Source of the DNA: Clostridium lundense DSM 17049
GTDB lineage: Bacteria > Bacillota > Clostridia > Clostridiales > Clostridiaceae
Direction: 5' to 3'
Assembly: GCF_000619945.1 (NCBI RefSeq)
Contig: NZ_KK211043.1
Span: forward strand, 1 to 64,000
DNA: 64,000 bases
The stretch's first letter is position 1. Every line of letters begins with the position of its first letter. The position numbers and the translations under genes were made by a program. Below are positions 43,714-52,246 of the stretch, in pieces. The notes beneath the pieces are model-generated. The model had not been told where the DNA came from. It worked only from the letters and a program-made list of their open reading frames with translations, and did no database searches.

Positions 43714-43757
43714 AAAACTACTATGACTCTACAATTTTGCAGAGTCATAGTAGTTTT
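43714..43757. terminator. Perfect 17-bp hairpin
   Basis: AAAACTACTATGACTCT (43714-43730) and AGAGTCATAGTAGTTTT (43741-43757) enclose ACAATTTTGC. The A- and T-ends make it a bidirectional terminator candidate. The 43,520-43,868 gap otherwise holds only the remnant reading frame and one iteron-like motif. Confidence 0.6.
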
Positions 43758-43868
43758 GTATAAAGTGTTCACATAAATATTTAAAATAAAGATAAGCTTT
43801 TTTATTTATTAACTAAATTAGAATTATACTTAGTATTAAATAACATGATAGGAGAAAAGGTTTTTTAT

Positions 43869-44000
43869 TTGCGCAGCATATATTACAAAGTTTATGAAAT
43901 ACAGGAACAACTTAAGTTAAGAGAATTAAATTGTACACAAACATATGCTGATGCTTTAAGGTTCGCTGCGGAAATAGAAGATAGAAGACAAAATAAATAA
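43869..44000 (+). CDS. Small hypothetical protein, TTG start
   Basis: A 43-codon frame (MRSIYYKVYEIQEQLKLREL ... YADALRFAAEIEDRRQNK if TTG is read as Met) with AGGAGA about 11 bases upstream. It is predicted to be one or two amphipathic helices with no known family. It lies just before the II/X-like replication gene on the same strand. Evidence is codon structure and ribosome site only. Confidence 0.45.
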   Translation: MRSIYYKVYEIQEQLKLRELNCTQTYADALRFAAEIEDRRQNK

Positions 44001-44088
44001 GAGTTAAATTTCCAGTAAAAGAGTATTTTCTCTATGGGGTGACCCTTATTACTATATAGGTATACTATATAAAGCTAGTAATATCAAT

Positions 44089-44119
44089 GGCTTTGAAGCA
44101 TTTTGAGTGCTTCAAAGCC
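44089..44119 (+). other. Perfect 12-bp hairpin upstream of the replication gene
   Basis: GGCTTTGAAGCA (44089-44100) and TGCTTCAAAGCC (44108-44119) enclose a 7-base loop, 17 bases before the ribosome site at 44137. Without a T-run it looks more like a replication-origin or regulatory hairpin than a terminator. Confidence 0.45.
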
Positions 44120-44149
44120 TAACTGGAAATAAGAATAGGAGGTACTGAT

Positions 44150-45301
44150 ATGGCAATAGATAAAGTAAGCACATATATAACCAATGTATCTCTAGTTAAG
44201 GATAAATTATTTAAAGAGAGATATAGGGAGAATTGGTTTTATAAAGAGAATTATAATAGATGTCTTTCTTATTATTACAAGTATATAGATGGAATCTTCC
44301 TCAAATATATGCCTATGCATAAGGATGATCTTCTTTATATTGATTTTAATCCGGTTTATCTTCTTCAAAATGATAATATAGCTTCTATATACTCCTGCAA
44401 TATACAGCAGCTGCATAGTATTATTAGAGATAAATTGAAATTGGTAATAGATATAAGTGTAGTGCCTAATCTTAGATATTGGATGGTTTCTTATTATGAG
44501 AATAACATAAATATCATTAAAGACAGCGATGAGATTAATGCACTATATAATGTGATTTCGAAGCTAGAAAACATAGGTAAGTTGAAGAAAGATATAAGTG
44601 AAGGAGGTGGCACTATATATTTTTTTAATGGGAAAGATATGGAGAACAGTGATTTCATAATTAGGATATACTTAAAGCTTAGACAAATATCTAATACAAA
44701 TCCAGAAAAGCAAATAGATGATTATTATGATAGTGATTTAGTATGTTTAAAAGCTGGACAGGATATATTACGCATAGAAGTTTCTTTAAAAAGAGACAGA
44801 ATATATAAGCTTTTTAAACCTATTGTAACAAAGTTTACGAGTGATGGCAAAGCTACTGAGCTTGAAATAGAACCTTCCTCAAGACCTGTAGCTATATTAG
44901 AGGAAGTATTCGATTTTAACAGCCAGGTAAATATTATGAATAAGGTTTTAAAACTACTTCATTTAGATAAGACAATGACTACAAAGATTAAACTTTTCTC
45001 AGTTATAAATGGTAGTAGTTTAAGTAAAAATGAGAAGCATACAGCTAAATTGGTATTGAATTATTTAAATAAAGTACCACATATTAAAGTACCTGCAGAA
45101 TCTACAATATTGAAGTATAAAAGATGGATATTATCAAAAGGATATCATTATATATATGCTGATGTCGAGATAAAGCCTATTTCCATAGACGATATAATAA
45201 AACACCTCCCAAAGAAACAACAGGATTGTATAAAAGTATATAGAAATAGTAATATTTATTATGACCTTTGGAGTAGCTATATGCCCTCTAGAATATATTG
45301 A
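44150..45301 (+). CDS. Putative phage/plasmid replication initiator (gene II/X-like)
   Basis: A 383-residue protein with weak resemblance to filamentous-phage gene II/X replication proteins: GGGTIYFFNGKD, the strand IIRIYLKLRQI, and ILRIEVSLKRDRIYKLF in the middle. The C-terminal third is helical and basic. AGGAGG precedes the ATG. A perfect hairpin lies immediately upstream and an iteron-like cluster downstream, so it probably initiates replication of the excised island. I cannot point to a nicking tyrosine with certainty. Confidence 0.55.
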   Translation: MAIDKVSTYITNVSLVKDKLFKERYRENWFYKENYNRCLSYYYKYIDGIFLKYMPMHKDDLLYIDFNPVYLLQNDNIASIYSCNIQQLHSIIRDKLKLVIDISVVPNLRYWMVSYYENNINIIKDSDEINALYNVISKLENIGKLKKDISEGGGTIYFFNGKDMENSDFIIRIYLKLRQISNTNPEKQIDDYYDSDLVCLKAGQDILRIEVSLKRDRIYKLFKPIVTKFTSDGKATELEIEPSSRPVAILEEVFDFNSQVNIMNKVLKLLHLDKTMTTKIKLFSVINGSSLSKNEKHTAKLVLNYLNKVPHIKVPAESTILKYKRWILSKGYHYIYADVEIKPISIDDIIKHLPKKQQDCIKVYRNSNIYYDLWSSYMPSRIY

Positions 45302-45350
45302 ATTAGCATAGGTAATATAAAAATATCTTTTAATTAAATAGGTCTTAAAT

Positions 45351-45367
45351 AAAGCGTATAACGCTTT
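45351..45367. repeat. AAAGCGTATAACGCTTT dyad
   Basis: A 6-bp inverted repeat (AAAGCG/CGCTTT) within a longer AT-rich dyad, downstream of the replication gene; possibly part of an origin. Confidence 0.35.
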
Positions 45368-45389
45368 AAATAGCATAATATATAAGGAG

Positions 45390-45430
45390 AAGCCCCCTCA
45401 CAAATATAAATATGAGGGAGCTTTTGTTTT
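45390..45430 (+). terminator. Terminator of the replication gene
   Basis: AAGCCCCCTCA (45390-45400) pairs with TGAGGGAGCTT (45412-45422), then TTGTTTTT. Confidence 0.8.
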
Positions 45431-45485
45431 TATAATTACTACTAAGTTACATTGCTGTTGAGAAGCAGGTATTATATATAGCTTG

Positions 45486-45650
45486 GCTCATTTTGAACCT
45501 GCCATAAGTATTACATAGCAATGTCTATAATTATTAATCATATTTGTGTCATTTTGATACATAGGTTCATTTTGATCATCAGTATACCTTAGTGCAAAGA
45601 GAGTAGCTATAAAGATAACATCACAAAACACCAGAGGGTCATTTTGAACC
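45486..45650. repeat. Iteron-like cluster, candidate replication origin
   Basis: Copies of the quasi-palindrome GGTTCAAAATGACC or its complement lie at 45486-45499, 45547-45560 (diverged), 45564-45577 and 45637-45650. Just downstream are the 18-bp palindrome TAGATAAATATTTATCTA (45684-45701) and repeated GTCTA words (45710-45750). Together they occupy the 570-base gap after the II/X-like gene. Iterons plus AT-rich palindromes suggest an origin. Confidence 0.55.
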
Positions 45651-45683
45651 AATTCTATGTTGATATATGTCTATAAAGATTTT

Positions 45684-45701
45684 TAGATAAATATTTATCT
45701 A
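45684..45701. repeat. 18-bp perfect palindrome in the origin-like region
   Basis: TAGATAAATATTTATCTA is its own reverse complement. It is followed by GTCTA-CATTA-TAGAC, a second dyad, in very AT-rich sequence. Confidence 0.5.
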
Positions 45702-45874
45702 TATATATTTGTCTATAAATGTTTGTCTACATTATAGACATTTGTAGATGATTACATAGGAATAGCCTTTTTGCTATTACTTTAAGAGAATAATATTTTT
45801 GATTTATGATATAGCAGGTGGAATGGTACTTTCAGGGTTTACTGCTTAAGTCACTATAATAGCATAAACGTATT

Positions 45875-46354
45875 TTAATAAGTAGTTGTATCCTTTTGAT
45901 CCTCATTGAAATCATATATTTCTTCAATAAGCTTAGTAAAGAAGTTATAGGATTCAATTATCATAGGCTTAAACTCCTTCATTTTTATTTCTAATTCTTC
46001 TCTTCCAAGCTCAGTAATGGCATAATACTTCTTATCTTCCTCTATCTTTATGTTCTCAATAAGGTTGTTTGCTGTGAGCTTGTTTAAAATAGGATATAGA
46101 GTTCCATGTGATGGCTTCCAAACAGCAGATCCTATTGTGTCTTGCAGGAAGGATAGTATTTCTTTGCCATATAGAGGTCTGTTTTGTTTGGCTAATACAT
46201 GAAGGATGTAGAAAGATAAGAAGTTTGAACTAGACATCTTAGTAGGGAAAAGTCTTGTGTATTCAGCCTTATAGTCATGCTTAGGATTAATCTTCTTAAG
46301 ACCTTTCTGATTAATTAGAGTTGAAGTTTTAATAGATTTTTCAGTTGATTTCAT
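45875..46354 (-). CDS. PadR-family transcriptional regulator
   Basis: A 159-residue protein with a PadR winged helix: LSFYILHVLAKQNRPLYGKEILSFL, then WKPSHGTLYPILNKLTANNLI and KKYYAITELGREELE. A 35-residue N-terminal extension rich in Lys/Thr precedes the domain. AGGAGG lies upstream of the ATG. The target is unknown; the adjacent iteron region and island maintenance genes are possibilities. Confidence 0.85.
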   Translation of the reverse strand: MKSTEKSIKTSTLINQKGLKKINPKHDYKAEYTRLFPTKMSSSNFLSFYILHVLAKQNRPLYGKEILSFLQDTIGSAVWKPSHGTLYPILNKLTANNLIENIKIEEDKKYYAITELGREELEIKMKEFKPMIIESYNFFTKLIEEIYDFNEDQKDTTTY

Positions 46355-46582
46355 TATGAATCCTCCTTTATATATAAATATTAATGGTTATTCAATACTT
46401 TAAATAAGGGTGAGCTTTATGAAGGTTTAAGCATACTTATAAAAAGTTAAAAAAGAACCACCAGTGCCCTGCTAAGGGCTAAATCTTTAATCTGCAAAAG
46501 GAAGATGAATAGTTAAAAAATGGTTTATGGTATAAGCCAAATTAGATGAAGCTGTTGTGAATTAAGCCGAAGGCTTTGGATA

Positions 46583-46596
46583 GGTCAAAATGAACC
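46583..46596. repeat. Iteron-like motif GGTCAAAATGAACC, outlying copy
   Basis: An exact match to the copy inside the Rep-like gene (43457-43470). The surrounding 46,355-46,740 stretch shows no gene that I can support. Confidence 0.5.
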
Positions 46597-46752
46597 ATGT
46601 AATTCTATAGAGGGGTGGGGCATGAAACTAAGAATTGGATTTTGATTTATATAGCCTGGTACCGAGAGAAAATATATGTGATTTTATAACTATATAAGTG
46701 AGTTGAAGCTAAATATTATACAGATAGATATTTATAATTTTAAGTATTTTGG

Positions 46753-46842
46753 TATAATATTAATTGGATAGAGCCGTTGGCTTCTGTCAGTGCTGTAATA
46801 TTAATCCGAGAACAAGTAGTTGGAGCTACTTGTTTTCTTTTT
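46753..46842 (+). ncRNA. Candidate small RNA with promoter and terminator
   Basis: A TATAAT box (46753-46758) is followed by GATAGAGCC-GTT-GGCTTCTGTC (46768-46789), a hairpin with one bulge, then about 22 unpaired bases and the terminator AACAAGTAG (46811-46819)/CTACTTGTT (46825-46833) with TTCTTTTT. No ribosome site or frame is present. It lies in an 800-base gene-free stretch between PadR and the ParM-like gene; it could be an antisense or regulatory RNA for island maintenance. The -35 is weak. Confidence 0.5.
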
Positions 46843-46906
46843 AGTTATATATTTTTTTAAGATAAAACATATTGATAGTTGCTATTAGATAAACTATGTA
46901 GGGGTG

Positions 46907-47046
46907 CGTCAAATTCGACTCAGGGTATAGCATATATGAGGACACGTCTTTAAAAAGTTTCAATTAATATTATTAATACAGATAATAAATGCAAGAAACC
47001 AAACCTGTAATTAATTATGATAGAAATGGTTATGTCGGATTTGACA
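46907..47046. repeat. TGTCAAATNCGACA motifs, copies 2 and 3
   Basis: CGTCAAATTCGACT (46907-46920) and TGTCGGATTTGACA (47033-47046, inverted) lie downstream of the truncated ParM-like gene. Copies 1 and 4 are at 42605-42618 and 48453-48466. Confidence 0.5.
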
Positions 47047-47158
47047 TTTAACTTATACAGGAAAACATTTAGAAGCTAATTGCTTTCCTGTGTAAATTAA
47101 TTTTTAATAGGCATTTTGAATAAAGTTATTACCATTTAATTGTACTTAAAAATATTAT

Positions 47159-47692
47159 CTAATCTCTTCTTTTGAGATATTTATCTGGTAATGTACAAGC
47201 CTGCTTAAATACTCGGACTTCTAATATTTCTATGTTATAGTTTTTGATTTCTTCCCCAATATTAATGGATACTGTTTGCTTATTGAGCTTCATTATTTCT
47301 TCCTTTAGTTTTTCGTTATGATCGCGAAAGTACATTGGGGATAAGCCTAAACCAAGTCTTACCTGTATATTTTCTTCACCTTCAAATCCTAATGCAATAG
47401 CAGTAAGTATACAAATCTTATATTCATCACTACTATAATCAGTTAAAATAATATTCTGAGGTCTCGAACTATCACCAATTGTATAAGTCTTATCCATCCA
47501 AGTAACCTGGAAAGAGTCTAAGCTTGAATTAGAAGTCTTTTCGCCAAGATAGACATTACTTGGAAATATAATACCAGTGTTTGTCTTTACAAATGATTTA
47601 CCTATATCCACAGCCAGTACAGTGTCAAGTTTTTTTGTTAGTTCCTCTCTTTGATCTTCGTTAAGTAGAAACATTAATTCATATACACTCAT
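47159..47692 (-). pseudogene. Truncated ParM/Alp-like actin homologue (N-terminal domain only)
   Basis: This 177-residue frame resembles the N-terminal half of plasmid actin-like segregation proteins: phosphate loop VLAVDIGKSFVKTNTGIIFPSNV, then GDSSRPQNIIL and VRLGLGLSPMYF. The second phosphate motif and the rest of subdomain 2 are missing, as full proteins exceed 300 residues. It probably cannot polymerise. ATG 47692 follows AAAGGAGATAAG; upstream in-frame starts lie inside the preceding gene. It may be a decayed partition module. Confidence 0.65.
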
Positions 47693-47705
47693 TCTCTTAT
47701 CTCCT

Positions 47706-48356
47706 TTATGATTTTTTGACATTAAAGTTGTTCCTATGAAAATTAAAACTTTCAGCAGCAATGATATGCTTGCACTTTTTTCTTTGCCACCAATGTTGCA
47801 GCTTAAAGAAGCGGCAGGTACATGTGCAAAGCTCTAAATCAACAGTATAATATATATTTTTATCTTTACTACTTTGAGCTAAAAAAATATTATCGTTGAT
47901 GTATTTAACATTGATTTTCTTTGATCTATACTCAGTATACTTATCTAAGAATGGTTCTTGGCTTAGATAGTGAGCTTTGCGATTAAGATTTCTTGGAATC
48001 CATTTTAATTCTATATTTTGAAAATTAGACATAAGATTGATGATATTAAGCACATATTCAGGTGGCTTTCTTTTGGTCTTTTTCACACCTCCAATTAGTA
48101 TTTTATTCACTTTATCAATTACATCTTGGTTGTCCCCACAAATAGTAATAATATCATCCTTTTTACAAAGTTCTGCAAGCTTTAATAAAGACTTAATAAT
48201 GGCTTGACCTTCGGCAAAATTAGAATCCCCAAAAGGTCCAATACATTCAGAAAAAAGAAACTCTTCAGATGTTGTTGTGTTCACTATTTGAATACCTATA
48301 GTCATTCCTATTGCTTCATTGTTGCTTGCATCAAAATTACAAATCAATTCGTTCAT
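47706..48356 (-). CDS. RNase H-like domain fused to a SWIM zinc finger
   Basis: A 216-residue protein. Residues 1-125 look like an RNase HI fold: acidic residue in ICNFDASNN, Glu in FAEGQAIIKSLLKLAEL, Asp in ICGDNQDVIDKV, and a final strand-helix WIPRNLNRKAHYLS. Residues 165-205 form a SWIM finger, CTCTCRFFKLQ then KKCKHIIAAE (C-x-C-xn-C-x-H). RNase HI cleaves RNA in RNA-DNA hybrids; SWIM fingers bind nucleic acid or protein. The fusion suggests a replication or R-loop role in the island. ATG 48356 follows AAGGAGGTG. Confidence 0.7.
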   Translation of the reverse strand: MNELICNFDASNNEAIGMTIGIQIVNTTTSEEFLFSECIGPFGDSNFAEGQAIIKSLLKLAELCKKDDIITICGDNQDVIDKVNKILIGGVKKTKRKPPEYVLNIINLMSNFQNIELKWIPRNLNRKAHYLSQEPFLDKYTEYRSKKINVKYINDNIFLAQSSKDKNIYYTVDLELCTCTCRFFKLQHWWQRKKCKHIIAAESFNFHRNNFNVKKS

Positions 48357-48452
48357 CAAACACCTCCTTAGTTATTAAAATAATATTTTGAATATGATAC
48401 AGCAACTTAACAATACATCATATTACATTAAAAGTCAACAATGTAAAATATA

Positions 48453-48466
48453 TGTCAAATACGACA
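48453..48466. repeat. TGTCAAATACGACA, copy 4
   Basis: It sits between the divergently transcribed RNase H-SWIM gene and the small helix-turn-helix gene, the classic place for an operator. Confidence 0.5.
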
Positions 48467-48600
48467 GTTTTTAATAAATTATATGTAAACAGGTGAGATC
48501 AAATTAGCAATATTTACAATATTTGTGTGATATGTTGAATGTTTTCGTCAAAACGAATAAAATATTATTATATACACCAAAAAGTAGAGGTGCACTAAAT

Positions 48601-48825
48601 ATGATCGAATATATAACTACTCAAGAGGCAGCAGATAAATGGGGAATTACTGCAAGGCGGGTTCAACTATTGTGTTCACAGGGGCGTATTGAAGGAGCAG
48701 TTAAAAAAGCTTCTGTTTGGCTTATACCACAGGAGGTTGAGAAACCTGTAGATGGACGAGCTGGACGTAAGGCTTCCAGAAAGAAAGAGGATATTAGTAA
48801 AAATAAAGGGTTTAACGCAGAATAA
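48601..48825 (+). CDS. Small helix-turn-helix protein upstream of the type I R-M genes
   Basis: A 74-residue protein with an excisionase/MerR-like helix-turn-helix (YITTQEAADKWGITARRVQLLCSQGRIEGAV, then WLIPQEVEKP) and a basic tail (RAGRKASRKKED). ATG 48601 follows AGAGGTG; an in-frame start at 48523 is unsupported. Such proteins commonly precede hsd or other defence genes and may control their expression. The 91-base gap to hsdR allows co-transcription. Confidence 0.75.
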   Translation: MIEYITTQEAADKWGITARRVQLLCSQGRIEGAVKKASVWLIPQEVEKPVDGRAGRKASRKKEDISKNKGFNAE

Positions 48826-48916
48826 CACTATTAGTTCAAATAAACAGCTGTTTTATAATTTAAAATAAGTAGCTGTATCTATTTGAATTAACCAAGTTAA
48901 GATGAGGGGGATTTAG

Positions 48917-51900
48917 ATGTCTAATTTTACTTTTTTAAATAAGAAATGGACAACGTTAGCAAAGTTAGGTAGCCAAGCAGAAAATTATATACATACAGAT
49001 AATAACGCATCAATGTTAAAGATGCGTATGTTTGGAGAGCAAATAATTGATCATATACTTACAGCTTTGAAAGTTGAAATACCTAAATTTGCAACTCAAG
49101 ATGATAAAATTAAGCTTTTAAGAGCTACAGGTATTAATGGAGCTATTCCGGACCTTTTTGACATAGTAAGACGTTATGGCAATAAGGCTAACCATGAAGG
49201 GTATGAAAATAAAAAGGATGCTTTAGAGTGTTTAGTTTCTATGTATAAGGTAGCAGCATGGTTTTATATTAAAGTAACAAAGGATACTTCAATAAAACCA
49301 TTAACATATAAGATACCAAAACCAGTTACAACTAAAGTTTCAGTATATAATATTGAAGATTATGCTAAGGAAAAGGAAGATATTAAGGAAGAGCATACTA
49401 AGGAAGTAAAGGCCGTTGAGGAAGAAACAAAAACAGCAGTTGTAACTGAAGACGATAAAGTTGTGGAAAAAGAAGTTGAAGTTAGCTTAGACCTTAATGA
49501 AGCTGAAACTAGAAAGAAGCTAATAGATATAATGCTTAAGGATGCTGGATGGGATGTTAACAATACTGAATTTGTTAAATTAGAGCTTCCTCTAGAAAAC
49601 CATAAAGAAGCAGGTAAAAAAGGTTTTGCTGATTATGTACTGTTTAATAAAAAAGGCAAACCAGTTGCAGTTGTTGAGGCTAAAAAATCGTCAGTTGATC
49701 CTATTATAGGTCGCCAGCAGGCAGTTGAGTATGCTAATACTATTGAAAGAGACTATAAAGTTAGACCTATAGTTTTCTATACTAACGGTTATGAAATATA
49801 TATGTGGGATGATATGTATAGCCAGCCAAGACAGATTTGGGGATTCTATACTTTAGAAGATTTAGAAGAGTTATTCTTTAAGCATAAGTATAAGAAGAAT
49901 TTAAATAAAGTTGAAATAGATAAAAATATTGCAGGCAGACCGTATCAAATAGAAGGTATTAAAAGAGTATATGAAAGATATTCTAATGGTCATAGAAAAG
50001 CTCTTTTAGTAATGGCAACAGGAACAGGAAAGACAAGAACGGTTATAGCACTTACTAAAGGTATGATGGAAGCAAACTGGGCTAAGCGAGTTTTATTCTT
50101 AGCAGATAGAGATGAACTTGTTAGGCAAGCTAAGGAGGACAAGAATAGTTTCAAAACTTTTATGCCGGAACAAATATCCTGCAGATTTACCGGTAAAAAC
50201 TCAGAAAATAGAGAAGCTACTCTTTATTTTTCAACATACCAAACTATGATTAATTATTACAGCAAGTTTAGTGTAGGTTTCTTTGATCTTGTTATTTGTG
50301 ATGAGTCTCATAGAAGTATATATAAGACCTATAGAGATATATTAGAATACTTTGATGCTCATATTATAGGACTTACAGCAACACCTGTAGACTTTATAGA
50401 AAGAAATACTTTTGATTTATTTAATTGTGAGACTCAAGATCCAACTTTTAATTTTTCTGTAGATCAGGCTTGGAGCCATATACCACCATATCTTATTGAG
50501 CCAAGAGTAATTGATGCTACAACTGACTTTTTAAGAAAAGGGATAAAGTATAGTCAAATGACAGAAGAGCAAAGAAGACAGGTAGATGAAGAAGGCTATG
50601 ATGGTGAAGTTTTTGAGTTTGATAAAGATGCTCTGGAAAAGCAAATAACCAATAAGGATACCAATAGATATATATTAAAAACCTTGATGGATAATGGGAT
50701 TAAGGTTGGAGATCACTTGGGTAAGACAATCATATTTGCAAAAAATAAAAATCATGCCAATCTTTTAGATTCTTTATTTAATGAAATGTATCCTCAATAT
50801 AAAGGAAAGATGACTGCCGTTATTTATTCAGGTATTAAGGATAAAGAAATACTTATAGAGAACTTCAAAAATGAAGAATTCCCTAGAATAGCAATATCAG
50901 TAGATTTATTAGATACAGGAATAGATGTACCTGAGATAGTTAACCTGGTATTTGCAAAGCCTATTTATTCAAAGGTTAAGTTCTGGCAAATGATAGGTAG
51001 AGGAACTAGAAGATGTGATGATTTGTTTGGAGATGACGTAGATAAAAAAGAATTTGCTATCTTTGATTGCTACAAGAACTTTGAATTCTTTGAGATGAAT
51101 TCAAAAGGATTTGTACCAAGTCCTCAAAAAACCTCTATGCAGGTTAGATTTGAACTTATGTGCAAGCTTTTAGAAGTTTATAAGTCAAAAAACAAAGTGG
51201 ATATATGTAATGCTTTTATAGAAAAGCTGAAAGTAGATATAGATGAACTTCCATCAGAGAGTATTGAAATAAAGAAGAATAGAAAGAAGATAGAGCAAGT
51301 TAAAAAAGAGGAATACTGGAGTCATTTGAGTGAAGATTTCATTAAGAAGCTGAAATTAGAGATAGCTCCACTGATACAATGGATTGAAGCAAAGGACAAT
51401 CAAGATGCTATCTTATTTGATAACTCAATTTATAGAATACTTCAATACTTTGCGACCAATGATAAGGATTCATTAGTTAGAGAAATCAATGCCACAATGG
51501 AGAAGCTGGCAAGATTAAAAACAAATATAAATCAGTTTGATGGTAAGAGAGAACTTATAAAATCACTATTAGAACCTTCAGGATGGGATAATCTTAGTTA
51601 TGAAAAGCTAGAGCAAATAAGAATAGACTTAAGAGATTTAATGAAACATAAGGGATCTACAGCAGGGCATTTTGTAGTGATTGATATAAAAGATACTGGA
51701 GCTGTAGTAAAAGAAATAAGTGCTGGTTCTGTACTTTATGGTGCTAATATGGAACCTTATGAAAAAAGAGTAAGAACAGCTATCGAAGATAGATTAAAGG
51801 ACCAGCTAGTAATTCATAAAATTAGAAAAGGGGAAAAGCTTTCTCAAACTGAGATTGATGGTATCTATTCAATATTTGGAGATGATTTTGTTTATAGTAT

Positions 51901-52225
51901 AGATGAGCTTTCAAGTAAAACAGATATAGATAAAGAAGATATAGTTGGTATAATAAGAAAGTTTGTTGGTGTTGATGAGGCAGAATTAAATAAAAGGTTT
52001 GAAGAGTTCATTCAAAAGCATCATAATAAGATGAGTGCAACACAGATTAAGACTTTAGAAATAATTAAGAATGATATTGCCAAGAATAAAGGAATATCCT
52101 TTGCAGCATTATTTGCAGCTCCATATACATCCTTTAATCCAAATGGAGTTGATGGCATATTTGGAAGAATGGCTGATGAGGTATTTGATTTGATAGCACC
52201 ATTCAAAGTAAGTGTTATATCTTAA
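48917..52225 (+). CDS. hsdR: Type I restriction enzyme, R (endonuclease/translocase) subunit
   Basis: A 1,102-residue protein. The N-terminal DUF4145-like region (about 1-125, MLKMRMFGEQIIDHIL) resembles EcoKI-type HsdR. The PD-(D/E)xK nuclease has VVEAKKSS near residue 251. The DEAD-type motor has Walker A ATGTGKTRT near 370, the Walker B-like motif CDESHRSIY near 462, GLTATPVDF, and the C-terminal motif IGRGTRRCDDLF. It translocates DNA and cuts unmodified targets when bound to HsdM-HsdS. A GAGGGGG site precedes the ATG. Intact and followed by hsdM and hsdS. Confidence 0.96.
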   Translation: MSNFTFLNKKWTTLAKLGSQAENYIHTDNNASMLKMRMFGEQIIDHILTALKVEIPKFATQDDKIKLLRATGINGAIPDLFDIVRRYGNKANHEGYENKKDALECLVSMYKVAAWFYIKVTKDTSIKPLTYKIPKPVTTKVSVYNIEDYAKEKEDIKEEHTKEVKAVEEETKTAVVTEDDKVVEKEVEVSLDLNEAETRKKLIDIMLKDAGWDVNNTEFVKLELPLENHKEAGKKGFADYVLFNKKGKPVAVVEAKKSSVDPIIGRQQAVEYANTIERDYKVRPIVFYTNGYEIYMWDDMYSQPRQIWGFYTLEDLEELFFKHKYKKNLNKVEIDKNIAGRPYQIEGIKRVYERYSNGHRKALLVMATGTGKTRTVIALTKGMMEANWAKRVLFLADRDELVRQAKEDKNSFKTFMPEQISCRFTGKNSENREATLYFSTYQTMINYYSKFSVGFFDLVICDESHRSIYKTYRDILEYFDAHIIGLTATPVDFIERNTFDLFNCETQDPTFNFSVDQAWSHIPPYLIEPRVIDATTDFLRKGIKYSQMTEEQRRQVDEEGYDGEVFEFDKDALEKQITNKDTNRYILKTLMDNGIKVGDHLGKTIIFAKNKNHANLLDSLFNEMYPQYKGKMTAVIYSGIKDKEILIENFKNEEFPRIAISVDLLDTGIDVPEIVNLVFAKPIYSKVKFWQMIGRGTRRCDDLFGDDVDKKEFAIFDCYKNFEFFEMNSKGFVPSPQKTSMQVRFELMCKLLEVYKSKNKVDICNAFIEKLKVDIDELPSESIEIKKNRKKIEQVKKEEYWSHLSEDFIKKLKLEIAPLIQWIEAKDNQDAILFDNSIYRILQYFATNDKDSLVREINATMEKLARLKTNINQFDGKRELIKSLLEPSGWDNLSYEKLEQIRIDLRDLMKHKGSTAGHFVVIDIKDTGAVVKEISAGSVLYGANMEPYEKRVRTAIEDRLKDQLVIHKIRKGEKLSQTEIDGIYSIFGDDFVYSIDELSSKTDIDKEDIVGIIRKFVGVDEAELNKRFEEFIQKHHNKMSATQIKTLEIIKNDIAKNKGISFAALFAAPYTSFNPNGVDGIFGRMADEVFDLIAPFKVSVIS

Positions 52226-52246
52226 ATGTAGAGGGGAACTGAAGAA

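Noticed and set aside
45486..45760. CRISPR-like array from the repeated GTCTA and TTTTGA words
   Set aside because: The repeats are short, irregularly spaced and in both orientations, with no cas genes; iterons explain them better.
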